DNA from: Bryoerythrophyllum caledonicum
Lineage: Eukaryota; Streptophyta; Bryopsida; Pottiales; Pottiaceae
Direction of reading: 5' to 3'
Length of the DNA stretch: 64,000 nucleotides
NCBI GenBank assembly: GCA_963971425.1
Contig: OZ020519.1
Location: 9,192,028 to 9,256,027, forward strand
Shown: piece by piece, positions 47,972 to 59,722 of the stretch
Layout of the letters: each line of letters opens with the position of its first letter
Numbering within the stretch: the stretch's first letter is position 1
Notes under the pieces: generated by a model
What the model saw: the letters and a program-made list of their open reading frames with translations, nothing else
Databases searched by the model: none
What the model was told of the DNA's origin: nothing
Made by a program: the position numbers and the translations under genes

Positions 47972-48901
47972 TTAACCCCTAAAGGACCACGACCACTTTC
48001 GCTCTAAAACCAGTCCAAAACTGCGACTGCCAAAAAGAAACATGAAAATCACAAATTAAAGTGAATTTTGGATTTTTAACCGTAAGATCTTCAAAAAGAC
48101 TTCTACTTGAACATGCCATAAAATTTTGGTTGCAATCTGCCGCACGGATTGATAGATTTAGTGTTTAAAGTCAAAACAATGGTTCATTTTCTTCCCTGCG
48201 TTGAGTACATTAGCAGACTTTGACTTCACTTTGTATCAAATTTTTGCATTGTACAAGATCTAAATCTTTTACCATTGTGTTAAGCATGATGTTATTTCCC
48301 AACACACCAATTTTTAGAGGTAAAAAAGGGGTGTAGCATATTCAAAACAAGTGTGCAAGGAGTGGGGGTTCAAAAATTGCCATTTCACGTTTTATTTTTT
48401 TTGTGAACTACATATGTATTTGAATGATAATTCAAACGGTCAATAAGAAGGTTTTCACCATATATTGTTGTTGAAAAAATAAAAAGTGAAAAATATGAAG
48501 ATCCCTAGGTTTTATGTAGAAAAGATGAATTTTTTTCCTCTTGTTGCCCAACAATGTGTGAAAATGTTTGACTTGGAATAAAATGCCTTTTTACACTAAA
48601 GACAAGAGTTTTTTTTGAAAATTTTCAAAGACGGAAATATTCTTTATGTGTGAAAAATCTCAATGTCAATAGAAACTTTTGTCAAAAAGTTTGGAGGTGC
48701 CCGGAGTCCCCACTTTTGGCTTTAAGTGGTACTAACTTTCAAACCACAAGTCCAAAAAATAAAATAAAATATCTCCACGAAGCTCTTATCAGAGGCAATC
48801 TAGAATAAAAATTTCAGAGAAAAAGGATTTTTTTTCAAATTTTAGGAACCTGCCGAAAATCAGAAACCCCCCCGAAGGAGATTTCATCCTTTAGGGGTTA
48901 A
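47972..48901 (+). mobile_element. TTAA-type MITE, family A, copy 1
   Basis: A 930-bp element from TTAACCCCTAAAGGACCACG to CATCCTTTAGGGGTTAA. It has no coding capacity. It aligns end to end with 58789-59722 (same orientation) and 59913-60857 (inverted), through blocks such as CACTTTCGCTCTAAAACC, AGCATGATGTTATTTCC and AGAGGCAATCTAGAATAAA. Confidence 0.85.
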
Positions 48902-49034
48902 TGATCTACCCCAAGAAATTTCCCAATTTATCCAGCATGCAATTTTTGAGTGAATTATGAGGTTCACCAAGGATACAATGGAATTGGTGTTTTCCTTATA
49001 CAAGATTAGACTCTATGGCACTTTGAGCGTAGTA
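48902..49034. other. Spacer
   Basis: Unremarkable AT-rich spacer between two elements. Nothing recognised. Confidence 0.4.
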
Positions 49035-50361
49035 CAGTACCCTCACACAAGTATACGTACTTTTTTGATTTTGTACGTTTTCACACTACACTGCTGCCAA
49101 CTTTGGCACCCTCCTGCGGGCTGAAAATTTGTCAATTTACCATGAAATTTTTGGCACAAGATCAACTTTATGTTGACAACATGTGTGCCAGATATCAAGG
49201 CCAGAAGATAAAAACAAAAAAAAGATATTCAAAATCTACCAAGATGTGTAGTTGTGAGCCATTCACAGCTGACCAACTTTGACACCCTCCCAAGGATTGA
49301 AAGAATTCTTTTTGCCCCTGGAATTTTTAGCATGAGACCACCTCTATGTTAATAATAAGTGTGCCAAATTCCAAGGCCTCATGATGAATAGAAAAAAGGA
49401 TATTCAAAATTGTTTCTTGTAGCTACATATTTTGGTAGATTTTGAAGATGGTTCTTTGTATTCATCTTCTGGCCTTGAATTTTGGCACACATGTTATGAA
49501 CATGAAGGTGATCTTGTGACAAAAATTTCATGGTCAATTAACAATTTTTCCGACCTAGGGAGGGTGCCAAAGTTGACTATAGTGAAATGGTTTCGCTGAT
49601 TGTTTCTTACAACTACACATGTTGGTAGATTTAGATTTCTTTCTTTTCTTTTGTGAGTTTTTTGGGCTTGAAATTAAGCACATGTATAACCGACATAGAT
49701 ATGGTCTTATGTCCAGAATATCATGGGAAAAAATAAAAAATTGAATCCTTAGGACGGTGTCAAAGTTGGCAGCAGTGAAATGTTTCTCACAACTATGCAT
49801 GTTGGTAGATTTCAAAAATCTTTTGATATGTAGATATTTTGGCCTTCAAACTTGGCACGCATGTGATCAACATAGAGATAGTCTCATGTCAAAATTTCAT
49901 GGGAAAATACCAAAAAATCCAATCCTCGGGAGTGTGTCAAAGTCGGCTAGGAGTGAAATGTTTCTCTCAACTACACATGTTGCTAGCTTTTGATGTAATT
50001 TTAATTGTGTGGATATTTTGGACTTGAAATTTTTCAAACATATAATCAACATAGAGGTTGTCTCATGCTAAAAACTACATGGGCAAAAAAATTCTTTCAA
50101 TCCTTGGAAGGGTGTCAAAGTTGGCAGCTGTGAAACTTTCCTTACGCTACCCCATGTTGGTAAATCTTGGATATCTTTTTCAGTGTAAATCTTCTGGCCT
50201 TGAAATTTGGCACACATGTTTTCAATATAGAAGTGATCTTGTGCCAAAATTTCATGGTAAATTGACAAATGTTCAACCCTCAGGACGGTGCCAAAGTTTG
50301 CAACAATATAGTGTGGAAATGTACAAAAGCAAAAAGTACGTATACTTGTGTCAGGGTACTG
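49035..50361. mobile_element. TA-flanked foldback element with satellite-like array
   Basis: Termini of about 75 bp are inverted copies (CAGTACCCTCACACAAGTAT / CAGTACCCTGACACAAGTAT reading inward) and are flanked by TA at 49033-49034 and 50362-50363. TA plus CAGTA-type ends suits the Tc1/mariner/pogo group. The 1.33-kb interior is an array of about 177-bp units marked by CCAACTTTGGCACCCTCC. Two units (49097, 49273) face right. Five (about 49566, 49759, 49936, 50114, 50290) face left. No coding frame of note. Confidence 0.75.
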
Positions 50362-50363
50362 TA

Positions 50364-50575
50364 CATGAAGGGGCTGATATAGAATGAACCATAAACATGC
50401 AAACTTATTCCAAAGAAACATAATTTTTTTGTCTTTTTTCTTTATCTTTATTGCTTCATAAAAAATCCACCATTTTCTACGGCCGCTCTATGTATTTGGC
50501 CAGTGACATAATTGCATGATTACATGATGAATATAGAGTTCAAACAATCAAATTTTTATCACATACCGTAGGTGA
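50364..50575. other. Spacer
   Basis: AT-rich DNA between two TA-flanked elements. Nothing recognised. Confidence 0.4.
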
Positions 50576-50932
50576 ACCTCTGGTTCAACAACTTAATGCC
50601 GAATATTTAGTTAAAGTGAAAAAATGACATTCGGCATTCAAAATAATAATAATGTAATTTTCGGCAAGAAGTCTTAGATTACTGTATTTTATCTACTTTG
50701 ATGTCCATGGGGATTGAACTCAAGACCTTGGGATTCCAAAGCCAAGGTTCATGCATGAGAGGCCATGATTGAAGACCTCTCCATGCCTCAATTCCCTTTG
50801 ATGTTTCTCAACATGACAAAATCTATAAATATACATTTCCAATAAATTTGGCATTTTCAAAAAAATATTTTCCACTTAATTCGGCATGGACTTTTCTAAT
50901 TATTTTAAGCCGAACTAGAGGTTCACCTACAG
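50576..50932. mobile_element. TA-flanked MITE, 357 bp
   Basis: Ends CCGTAGGTGAACCTCTGGTT and, inverted, CTGTAGGTGAACCTCTAGTT, flanked by TA at 50574-50575 and 50933-50934. GCCGAAT / ATTCGGC words recur symmetrically inside, so much of the element is an imperfect palindrome. No protein encoded. Confidence 0.8.
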
Positions 50933-50934
50933 TA

Positions 50935-51386
50935 CTAACTAATTTGTTTGACTTTCTATACATTTTTTTAATAATAATGACAAAGGTGAAGTTTCCAACT
51001 CTCCGAAAGCCTCCACTAATTCATTTTTCTAATTTCACAAAAGACAAAATTGGACAGTTTTCACACTTCTTAAAAAAATGTTGCTCCTCACCATATCAAG
51101 CCTAAAATTTTCTAACTAATCAACAAGTCCATAGTCTACAGTAAGCCTTTGAGGAGGATGGTCAAATGTTGTCCTCAAATGTTGTAGATTTGGTCAATAT
51201 TTTCTATGGTAGGTGAGTACCACATTTGGCCATTGTCCTTAAAGGGTTAAGCAAGTCGCCATGCCACATGTTAACAACGTTAAGCTTTCACACATTCACC
51301 GCCGCAACGTCAACCAGGTATTACACAAATATCACCTTAGAAGTATCAACCGGGTATCCCAACATGCACGTCTCAACTGATACTTA
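50935..51386. other. AT-rich spacer
   Basis: No gene recognised. A TTAA terminus-like AAAGGGTTAAGC occurs at about 51241-51252, without a detectable partner. Confidence 0.4.
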
Positions 51387-51524
51387 GGGGCGGTTTACAC
51401 TACGGACCAAGAACTCGTCCCATGCACCTCAAAAATCTGTGATTGGCCAATCGAGTTGATGGAGCCAATCACAGATTTTAGAGGTGCATGGGACGAGTTC
51501 TTGGTCCGTAGTGTAAACCGCCCC
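51387..51524. mobile_element. 138-bp foldback with Harbinger-type ends
   Basis: Two 61-base arms (51387-51447 and 51464-51524) are reverse complements with a single mismatch, around a 16-base loop. The ends GGGGCGGTTTACACTACGG differ by one base from the 3-kb Harbinger element's left end, so it can be assigned to that family. The flanks are TTA and TCA, an imperfect 3-bp duplication. Confidence 0.85.
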
Positions 51525-51597
51525 TCATGTGATGCTCGTCAGTTCCCTGCAATACTTGTGAAGCTGATACTGCGACGCTCATGTTATAAAGGCGAAT

Positions 51598-51994
51598 TTC
51601 ACCCTGAGGGTCTGAGAAGTTAGATTTGGGTTGCAACACAATGTATCATGTTTTATGTGTATTCTACATACAAGTTGTAAGAATCAATGTATACAACAGT
51701 TACAAAAGTTTGTATTTGTGTTAGGCCCGATCAAACAACACACTACATTTCAAATTTAGATAGTTATTGCACTTACTAAATGTTTGAGAAGTTGCAAAAT
51801 GGCCATCTATTTTCCATGTCGTATTTGAACATGATAAAGTTGAGATATTGAAATGGCCTCCACATGAAAGATGTTAGTTCAAGAATCTATGACCCACAGG
51901 TGTATGTCTTGCTAAATTTTTTATGCATTTTTTGTCTTCTAAGAGTAAAATACATGACCCTATTTATGGTCCCCCAAAGCCCTTTAAAAGTTAA
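51598..51994 (+). mobile_element. TTAA-type MITE, family C
   Basis: Starts near CACCCTGAGGGTCTGAG, has the core TTTGGGTTGCAACAC and GTGTTAGGCCCGATC, and ends GGTCCCCCAAAGCCCTTTAAAAGTTAA. The left TTAA is lost; the right TTAA (51991-51994) is shared with the next element. Confidence 0.65.
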
Positions 51995-52206
51995 CCCTTA
52001 TATGTCATACGCTACCACTAGTGACCACAACATTCTACATATATGGTGTCGTATTCGAACATGATATTGAAATGACCACCAAATGAAATATGTTAGTTGA
52101 AGAATCTTCAATCAAGAGGTGAAAGTCTTACTAGGCTTTTATACATTTTTTGTATTTCAAAAAGTAAAATACGTGCCTGCATATACGGTACCCAACTAAC
52201 TTTTAA
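51991..52206 (+). mobile_element. TTAA-type MITE, family G
   Basis: TTAACCCTTATATGTCATAC at the left and GGTACCCAACTAACTTTTAA at the right. The interior has TGACCACAACATTCTACATA and AAGATG/ATATGTTAGTTGAAGAATC words. It shares TTAA with neighbours on both sides. Confidence 0.65.
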
Positions 52207-52570
52207 CCCTTAAATGCCAGAAGGTGCCATTGGTGACCACAATATTCTACACGTATAATGTCACACTCGAACATGACAAGGTTGAGATTGATTGTAATGA
52301 CCTCCAAACAAAAGATGTTAGTTGAAGAACTTTCAATCCAAAGGTGTAAGTCTTGCTATGGCCATACTTGTTAAAACTAAGACATTTCACAAAGTTCAAG
52401 AATTCCATCCCTACTACTACTGTCGAGTTCAAAGTCACTCATTCAAGACTCTGAAATGTCTCAATCTAATGAATATGACGGCAGCTAGACTTTAGTACAT
52501 TTTTTTGGTTGTTCTACAGAGTAAAATACGCCCCTGTATCTACAATTCCCTACTGACGTTTAAGGGTTAA
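52203..52570 (+). mobile_element. TTAA-type MITE, family G (longer copy)
   Basis: TTAACCCTTAAATGCCAGAA to CCCTACTGACGTTTAAGGGTTAA. It carries an extra segment (about 52360-52490) including CATCCCTACTACTACTGTCG that is absent from 51991-52206, which accounts for the length difference. Confidence 0.65.
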
Positions 52571-54420
52571 AGGTGACCGGCGATAATACTTATGCAGTTC
52601 TCCTACATAAATGGTGTCACATGAGATGTATTCGTTCGAGTCTCCGACGTTTCTCAGGCTGTGCACATCTGTCGCAGACCATGAGCAAACCTTCAACTCT
52701 TGGGCCTAGTTCCAACTGCGTAGCCGGCGTCGCGACGTCTCCGGCACCAGTCCAGTCGGTATGTGATCCTACATCGAGGTGTTCTCATGCCACGCTAGTA
52801 CAGATGTACAGTCTCGCTCCTGCACCACCATACTTGTGCAAGCTTCTCTACAAGGTAAGTTGTAGTGTATCTAAGTCGTACAAACAGACAGGCCGGCCTT
52901 GACTTCGTTTTTTTCTTGTTTTGCTGGAACCGAGCGTTTGTGTCTCATGGGATTTAACCATAAGACTTCTTTTTGTTGTACTGCAACGATTGCTAGTCCA
53001 CAAGCTGCTAGTTTCGGTGCTAGGGGCGGTTTGAACATTAACCTGATCACGTCCATCTCGGGACAGGGAACTTTTTCACGATGGAGAATGAGTCAAAGGA
53101 TAGCGTTTTCTCCAATGGGCGGTGGAGGGGGATCATGGGGGGGTTTCTTCTCCAGTGTTGTCCCGAGGAGCTGGGCTTAGTGTGGATTATTCTTCGAGTT
53201 GCTGCTGGCTGGGGTTTGGACAGCCAGAGCTGCAAGCGGCCGTCACATGAGCCGTATCCGTTGGATGAGAGATAGGAGCCGAGGACGGACCTTTGCGGGG
53301 ATGGAGTGAAGGTTCTCTTGCTGGCTCGTCTCTCTCAGCCAACCATACCCCGCCTCATGCGAGGCCGAGTGGAAGATTACCCGTGGTGGAGCTGCTGGCT
53401 CGTTTGACCATGCAGTACAATGTCCCCGCACATTTGTGTATCAGTAAGCTGTTTTTGGTTCATATGTGCAGGCAGCTGGTATGTTCTTTCTACTTCTCTG
53501 CTTTTGTGGTTCATTCTCCACAAGTAGTCTTAGACTCTTGGTTCTGCTGAATCGGTCACCTCAAATCGTTCCCCGCTTTCTGTGTAGGTGATTTGACGAT
53601 CTTCAGCAAGTTTGGTAGTATTTTTGAAGTGCGTTCCTTTGACCTGAACTTTAACTAAGGAGAGATCAAGGAGAACGATGTTCATCCTTTCGCTTGGGTT
53701 GACAGCAGGATAAATAAGCTACACCTCGTTGGAGATGATGACAGAAGAGATACAGTTTGCAAATTTGCCTTTCAGAATTTCCTGAACATGGACGAGGTAT
53801 TGGGAACTTTAGTGGCACTTCACTCATATTTGGCATCTAGGGAACCTCTGAGATCTTTCTATGTTGGAGAGTTTTGATCGCCAAAGATGTGAATGCTGCC
53901 AATACCTCGACATGGTGGACTTAGTCTGAAGAAAACCACGCAGGTCATGGTACTATGGTTTGAACTTTGAATCAGAGCCAGATAGTCGTGAATAGTGGCA
54001 TGTACGTGGAAACTCAGAACTTGTATCTCTTGGTTCATTGACATGTGTGTGAAACTTGAGCACCTGCACAAAATTCTCAGACTGACCTGACTCCATATGG
54101 TGATCTGCCACTCTTTGTACGCTCTGCAGGGAATTTCAAGATCTGAGCCTGATAATGAAGACAGCCAGAGTCCGTTGTTGAGACAATCGAACTCCTTCCC
54201 GTTGAAGTCCAAACTTGGCTCGACTTGCCGGCAGCTTCTTATAGTCCATGATTTCTGGTACCATCTGAGTCCAGCTCTAAACTTCTGCAGCCTGACGGAG
54301 TTACTGAAGTGCGTTCGAAACAGTCATTTGCATGTGGGGCATCTTGGTACATCATATATGTCTCCTTGCAACGTAAATAGCATGTCTTGTGAGCTGTTAA
54401 TTTAGGAAGGATGAATCATC
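52571..54420 (+). pseudogene. Unrecognised partly coding region
   Basis: A repeat-free, GC-richer segment with discontinuous plus-strand open stretches next to AG/GT signals. 53581-53875 is open except for one TAA: DLTIFSKFGSIFEVRSFDLN, stop, then KENDVHPFAWVDSRINKLHL and DTVCKFAFQNFLNMDE, ending GEF and TGA. 54131-54402, after CTCTGCAG, contains SEPDNEDSQSPLLRQSNSFP and RQLLIVHDFWYHLS. 52670-52850 and 53090-53270 are also open. It could be a multi-exon gene I do not recognise, or one recently inactivated. Exon connections could not be fixed, and a minus-strand frame at 54212-53859 competes. Confidence 0.35.
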
Positions 54421-54458
54421 GTCAGTAAATAGATCTGCTGAGATAGTTTTCAGCTACT

Positions 54459-54815
54459 TTAACCCTTACAGGTCATAGAAGCCACATTTGGGTTGCAACA
54501 TGACGTTCTCTATGTATTTGACATACAAGGTGTAAGAATTGATGTATAGGATAGTTACAAAAGTTTGTATTCGGGTTGATCCGATCCAATGACACATCAC
54601 AATTTAGTCTAGATCATTATTGCACCCACTACATGCTTGAGAAGTTGCAAAAGTGTTTGAGCATGATAAGGTTGAGATATTGAAATGGCCTCCAAATGAA
54701 AGATGTTAGTTGAAGAATCTTCAATCCAAAGGTGTAAGTCTTGCTAAACTTGAATACATTTTCAGAGTAAAATACGTGACCGTATATATGGTCCCCACTG
54801 GCCTTCTAGGGTTAA
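54459..54815 (+). mobile_element. TTAA-type MITE, family C, intact reference copy
   Basis: A 357-bp element from TTAACCCTTACAGGTCATAG to CTGGCCTTCTAGGGTTAA, with TTAA at 54459-54462 and 54812-54815. It is the cleanest family C copy: TTGGGTTGCAACATGACG, AAGGTGTAAGAATTGATG, GAAAGATGTTAGTTGAAGAATC. It has no coding frame. Confidence 0.8.
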
Positions 54816-55570
54816 CATCGCTGCTGTGGATGAAAGTCTGTTTATAGAACTTGAGAAGCATGGGCAGCCTCAACTTGAGATGGGTGCTCATGCATGTGAG
54901 AATGTTCACCAGCGAAATCCATTCAGACTTACACCTTTCTCCCGCTATTTAGGCTTTTATAATTGTGATGGCCCTTTTTTCGGATCCTGATTATATTGAT
55001 AGACGCCTCTGATCCTGTATACTTTGTACATGATCCCCATGATTCTTTGGTTTAAATGCATCCACCACCAGCAACTGGACCAACTTAGAAATCACCAAAA
55101 GCATGAGTAGTAGACAAATAAAGCTGCAGAGACCCAGCCTGTGATCTCATCTCTACTCATCCAAATCCTCAGGAGAAAATGATGGGAGCTAGCTGGGAGA
55201 ATTCTATGAAGGCTGACGATTCCAATCCCAGACGTAGCTAGCGTGGAGCTTCGACCAGGGTACCTTCAAAAGTCTTGCAAAAGAACTAAGTTCTGAATCC
55301 AGTCAGACTGTATCATGTTGAAGCAGGCTGGTAAATTCTTCGACGTTATACTGCAATGGGATATTATCAAAGAATGTTTCTTCTGTACGTTTTAAAAAGT
55401 TGTTAAGAAAGGTGGTTCATTGCAAGACTGTGTACATGAGACTGAGTCAAACAGTGAGCTGGTCCAGTCTGAGGACCAGAGCCTTTTGCATGATTAAAAT
55501 ACCGATCACTTTCTGGTACTACTTGCGGAACAAATTATCTTTCCACGTCGTATTGGTTCGGACAAATTGG
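54816..55570. other. Spacer of mixed composition
   Basis: No gene recognised. GC content between 55030 and 55350 is a little higher than the surroundings, and it contains AGCTAGC motifs, but frames are short. Confidence 0.35.
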
Positions 55571-55667
55571 ATATCACCTAGGTATTACAGGGTATCACCT
55601 AGGTATTTTATGGGCATCACCTAGGTATTACATGGGCATTACTTAGGTATTACATGGTATCACCTAG
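55571..55667 (+). repeat. Tandem repeat, about 21-bp unit, 4-5 copies
   Basis: Units of the type TATCACCTAGGTATTACAGG, with small variants (GGCATCACCTAGGTATTACA, GGCATTACTTAGGTATTACA). Each holds the palindrome CCTAGG. A lone inverted copy is at about 27258. Confidence 0.85.
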
Positions 55668-55972
55668 AGAAATCTCTGGAAATTTTCCAATAATTCTAGA
55701 CATTCTCCGTTTTGAGTTAATTATTTACCAAACTTACTACTGCATAGGGCAGGAGCCACATTCTGCCCCCAAATCAAGAGGTCATGTGACCTCACTGTAC
55801 TAGTAGGAAAAAGGTCGGTTCGGTGTACTATTTTGAGCTTTTGCAAAGCCTGGCGAGTCAATTTTCCACTTTGCATCGTATGAACTTTATGAATCTATGT
55901 TCTACCTTGTGTTAGGCCATTGCACGCAAAAAATTACAAGTAATGGAGAAGAACGGGACAATAAAAACCTAG

Positions 55973-56027
55973 GTTTAGGGTTTAGGGTTCTATATCCCTA
56001 GACATGTCTAAGTCTAGGGATATAGAA
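55973..56027. repeat. Telomere-like repeat next to a perfect hairpin
   Basis: GTTTAGGGTTTAGGG (two telomere-like units) runs into a 16-bp perfect inverted repeat: arms 55988-56003 (TTCTATATCCCTAGAC) and 56012-56027, loop ATGTCTAA. It is too short to be a telomere. It may mark a repaired break or be chance. Confidence 0.6.
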
Positions 56028-57712
56028 AATAGTCATTTACTAAGGAAAGGAATAATACTTATAATAAACGTTGTTGAATCTAAAAGGCGAACTGTGGATA
56101 GAATCATTGTGCTTTCTTCTATTGGGAGAGAAACAATTTTTTGAAGGAAAAAAATGTATTATCTTTGATATCTACTCATTTTGAAGTAAAAACAATGAGG
56201 ATTGCGGAGAACCCTCCTTCATCGCTACCCGCCTCAAAAATTTGCACTATTCAGCTTTCATTAGTACTATTCATGAAGCTCTACAATACAACTATTTAGC
56301 TATATAGTACCATGCCGGCCCTTTCTAAGAAACTGCTTTAGGCAACATAACTTTTTCATCAAATGCCGGATTCATGAAAAAATTGTACTCCCACAAAGCT
56401 TCTAGTAATATCCATCTACATTGAAAGTTTCAAAGACAAATGTTATATATTGATACCATAGGAACCTGCGCCTGCCCAAACCTTCAAAAGTCGCCCAAGG
56501 AGATTGTTGGGAATTTGGGGGAAATATACAGAAAGAAAGGGAGCACGAGGAATTTCATGCACTCTTTTTTTGCAGCATGAAATGCATGGGAACCTATACT
56601 CTTGGGCCCTACCCAATGGAAGCTAAAATCCCCCATAGTACCCCAAGTTATCAAAATTCCCCACCATCACAAAGGTGAAGGTTTATTCATCTAATGAATC
56701 TTATGAATCCAGAACTAATATGTTCGCTTAAACAAAAAGTAAACAAAACAGAAACAAACAAGGCTTCATGAGTCTTTTCTGGAGGTTTTTTACTACCCAT
56801 ACAAGGAAATGGTCGGTCAGGAAGTATGTCGGTCAGGAATTATCATTGCTAGGTATGGGTTGAATCATGTGGGAGTTGTGGATGTCGGTCCAATTGAGAA
56901 TGCCCCGGTTGCTCTAACCCCTAAAGACCAAGCGTACATTTGGGGAAAATATAATTCACTTTAACTTCAACTTTCAACCGCTCTAAACGTTGAATATAGT
57001 GTGGTTTCATTAGAAATGTGGATGAAAATGATGTGGACCACACCAATTTTTGTTTTGGAACACAATTGATGTGGATACATTTCAACATGTGTCACGCCGT
57101 TCAGTCCCACCTCACTGCCACTTACTAACAGATATCTTCCACTCCCCCCCTCGCCGCCACCTTACTACCGCTCACCACCACTGCTCCCTCAATCCACATT
57201 AATTATGTGTCATAAATCTTGAAATAATCCACACTGTTTTTGGTGTAGAGGATTTTGTGTACATTGAAAATTCAAGTGGACCACTTTAATTTGTGTTTAG
57301 TGGAATTAGTGTAGGTATTTTGAAATATTCTAATCCACACTACATGCAATGTTTTGTGTAGTATATTGACATATTGTCTCCAACGGGTAATGAAAGTTTA
57401 GATAAGGTAACTAAAATTGTAAAAGTAAAGTTCTCGTCCTCCTCCTCGAAAATATCTCCCAATTAAGTAGCAGGTATCACTTGGATATTGAGGATATCTA
57501 TTACCGCTTTAATTATGTAGAGAGAGATTTGTAGGGTCAAAATTCACAAAATGTTTAATACCACATCATCAGATATTGAAATGACCTCCAAATGAAAGAT
57601 GTTAGTTGACGAATCTTCAATGCAAAGGTGTAAGTCTTGCAAAATTTTAATACATTTCTTTGTATTCTACATAGTGAAATATGAGCATGTACATATGGGT
57701 CCTGACTTACAT
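56028..57712. other. AT-rich region with repeat fragments
   Basis: No gene recognised. It includes a family A-like left terminus (CTAACCCCTAAAGACCAAGC at about 56918) with no matching right end, a D-like fragment near 56330-56460 (GGCAACATAACTTTTTCATC), a family C/G fragment at 57560-57705 (GAAAGATGTTAGTTGACGAATC), and duplicated 'GTGTGG...ACACCAA' words at 57000-57360. Confidence 0.4.
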
Positions 57713-58662
57713 GTAATCCCTAAATTGCCTTGACAATTTCACACCAAAAACACTTCAAAACGGTAAATTCTAATTCAATGAGAAAGTAAGGAAACACAAA
57801 TTTGTATTTCTAGTTTTAACTATATGATCACACTACACACTTAATAAATAACACACTCACAAAATTTCATCAAATTTGACCTCACAGATTGAAAGATTAT
57901 AGTGTTTGAAGTGAAACAAATGGTTCATTGTCATCCCTGCGTTGAGTGGATCAAGAAACTTTGACTTCACTTGGTGTCAAAGTTTTGCACTACACAAGGT
58001 CTACATTTTATATCATCATGTTGATCATGATACTAACTCTTTGTACACCAATTTTCACAGGTAAAGAAGGGGTGTAGCATATTCAAAATAATTGTGCAAG
58101 AGTGAAGGTTCAAAAAGTGCCAATTCACGGTTTAATTTTTTGGGAACAAAATGTGTTTTAGAATGATAATCCGAATGGTCAATAGGAAGGCTTACATCAC
58201 CTCTTGCAATAGAAAAAATAAAAAGTGAAAAATATGAAGATCTCAAATTTTTATGTGGAAAAGAAGAAGTTTTTATAGTTCCGTGCCTCACAATGTGTGG
58301 CAATGTGAGAAAATCTTTGACTTGGGATAAAATGCATTTTTTCCACTAAAGACAAAAAATGTTTTTTGACGATATGAAAGGAAATACTATTACTTGCTCA
58401 TATGGAAAATCTCAAATTTACTAGAGCGTCATAGCAAAAGTTTTTGGAGTTGCCCGACATGCCCGCACTCAACAAATTTTTCTTTAAGATGGCATAACTT
58501 TTTATCTACAAATCCAATGAGAACAAAAATTATACTCCCACGGGCCTCTTGTCTTCTTGCATCTTTGTACAAAATTTCAAATATAAATATAAACTTAACC
58601 AGTCATGGGAATGTGCCCGAGATTTGCAAAAGCTTACCTCATGACTTTTTTCATTTAGGGTT
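57713..58662 (+). mobile_element. TTAA-related MITE, D subfamily
   Basis: Co-linear with family A over most of its length (AGATTATAGTGTTTGAAG, CTGCGTTGAGTGGATC, GGGGTGTAGCATATTC), but with diverged ends: TAATCCCTAAATTGCC at the left and TCATTTAGGGTTC at the right. An older relative of family A. The same repeat recurs from 63318 to the window end. Confidence 0.6.
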
Positions 58663-58788
58663 CAGCGTAAATCCTTTAAGGTCGTGCTCGCTACACCCGA
58701 CCACAAATCTACAAGTGTAGGAGATCAAATTCTACAAGATCTATCACACTCGTAGATTTGACCATCAACCATAGCTAGCATTAAAGGG

Positions 58789-59722
58789 TTAACCCCTAAA
58801 GGACCACGACCACTTTCGCTCTAAAACCAGTCCAAAACTGCCACTGCCAAAAAGAGACATGAAAATCACATCTTAAAGTGAAATTTGGATTTTCAACCGT
58901 AAGATCTTAAAATAGACTTCCATATAAACATGCCATCATATTTTGGTTGCAATCCACCGCACAAATTGATAGATTTTAGTGTTTAAAGTCAAAACAATGG
59001 TTCAAGTTCTTCCCTGCGTTGAGTAGATCAGCAGACTTTGACTTCACTTTGTATCAAATTTTTGCATTGTATAAGGTCTAAATCCTATACCATTGTCTTA
59101 AGCATGATGTTATTTCCGAGCACACCAATTTTTAGAGGTAAAAAAGGGGTGTAGCATATTCAAAACAAGTGTGCAAGGAGTGGAGGTTCAAAAATTGTCA
59201 TTTCACATTTTATTTTTTTGTGAACTACGTATGTATTCAAATGATAATCCAAACGGTCAATAAGAAGGTTTGCACCACATATTGTTTTTGAAAAAATAGA
59301 AAGTGAAAAATATGAAGATCTCTAGGTTTTATGTAGAAAAGATGAAGTTTTTTTCCCCCGTTGCCCGACAATGTGTGAAAATGTTTGACTTGGAATATAA
59401 TGCCTTTTAACACTAAAGACAAGATTTTTTTTTGAAAATTTGTAAAAAAGGAAATATTCTTTATGTGTGTGAAAAATCTCAATGTCAATAGAAACTTTTG
59501 TCAAAACTTTTGGAGGTGCCCGGTCTCCCCACTTTTGGCTTTAAGTGGTACTAACTTTCAAACCACAAATCCAAAAAATAAAATAAAAATATGTCCTCGA
59601 AGCTCTTATCAGAGGCAATCTAGAATAAAAATTTCAGAGAAAAAGGATTTTTTTTCGAATTTTAGGAACCTGCCCAAAATCAGAAATCCCCCCGAAGGAG
59701 ACTCTGGTCCTTTAGGGGTTAA
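58789..59722 (+). mobile_element. TTAA-type MITE, family A, copy 2
   Basis: A 934-bp element, TTAACCCCTAAAGGACCACG to CTGGTCCTTTAGGGGTTAA, TTAA at 58789-58792 and 59719-59722. Its left TTAA is directly preceded by TTAAAGGG, the end type of another family. Confidence 0.85.

Noticed and set aside
49035..50361. CRISPR-like array
   Set aside because: Units are about 177 bp, diverged along their whole length, change orientation and lack the short-repeat/unique-spacer structure.
50690..50790. tRNA-like B-box (GAGTTCAATCC on the minus strand)
   Set aside because: No five-base-pair T stem, acceptor stem or plausible anticodon arm could be folded; it lies inside a TA-flanked MITE.
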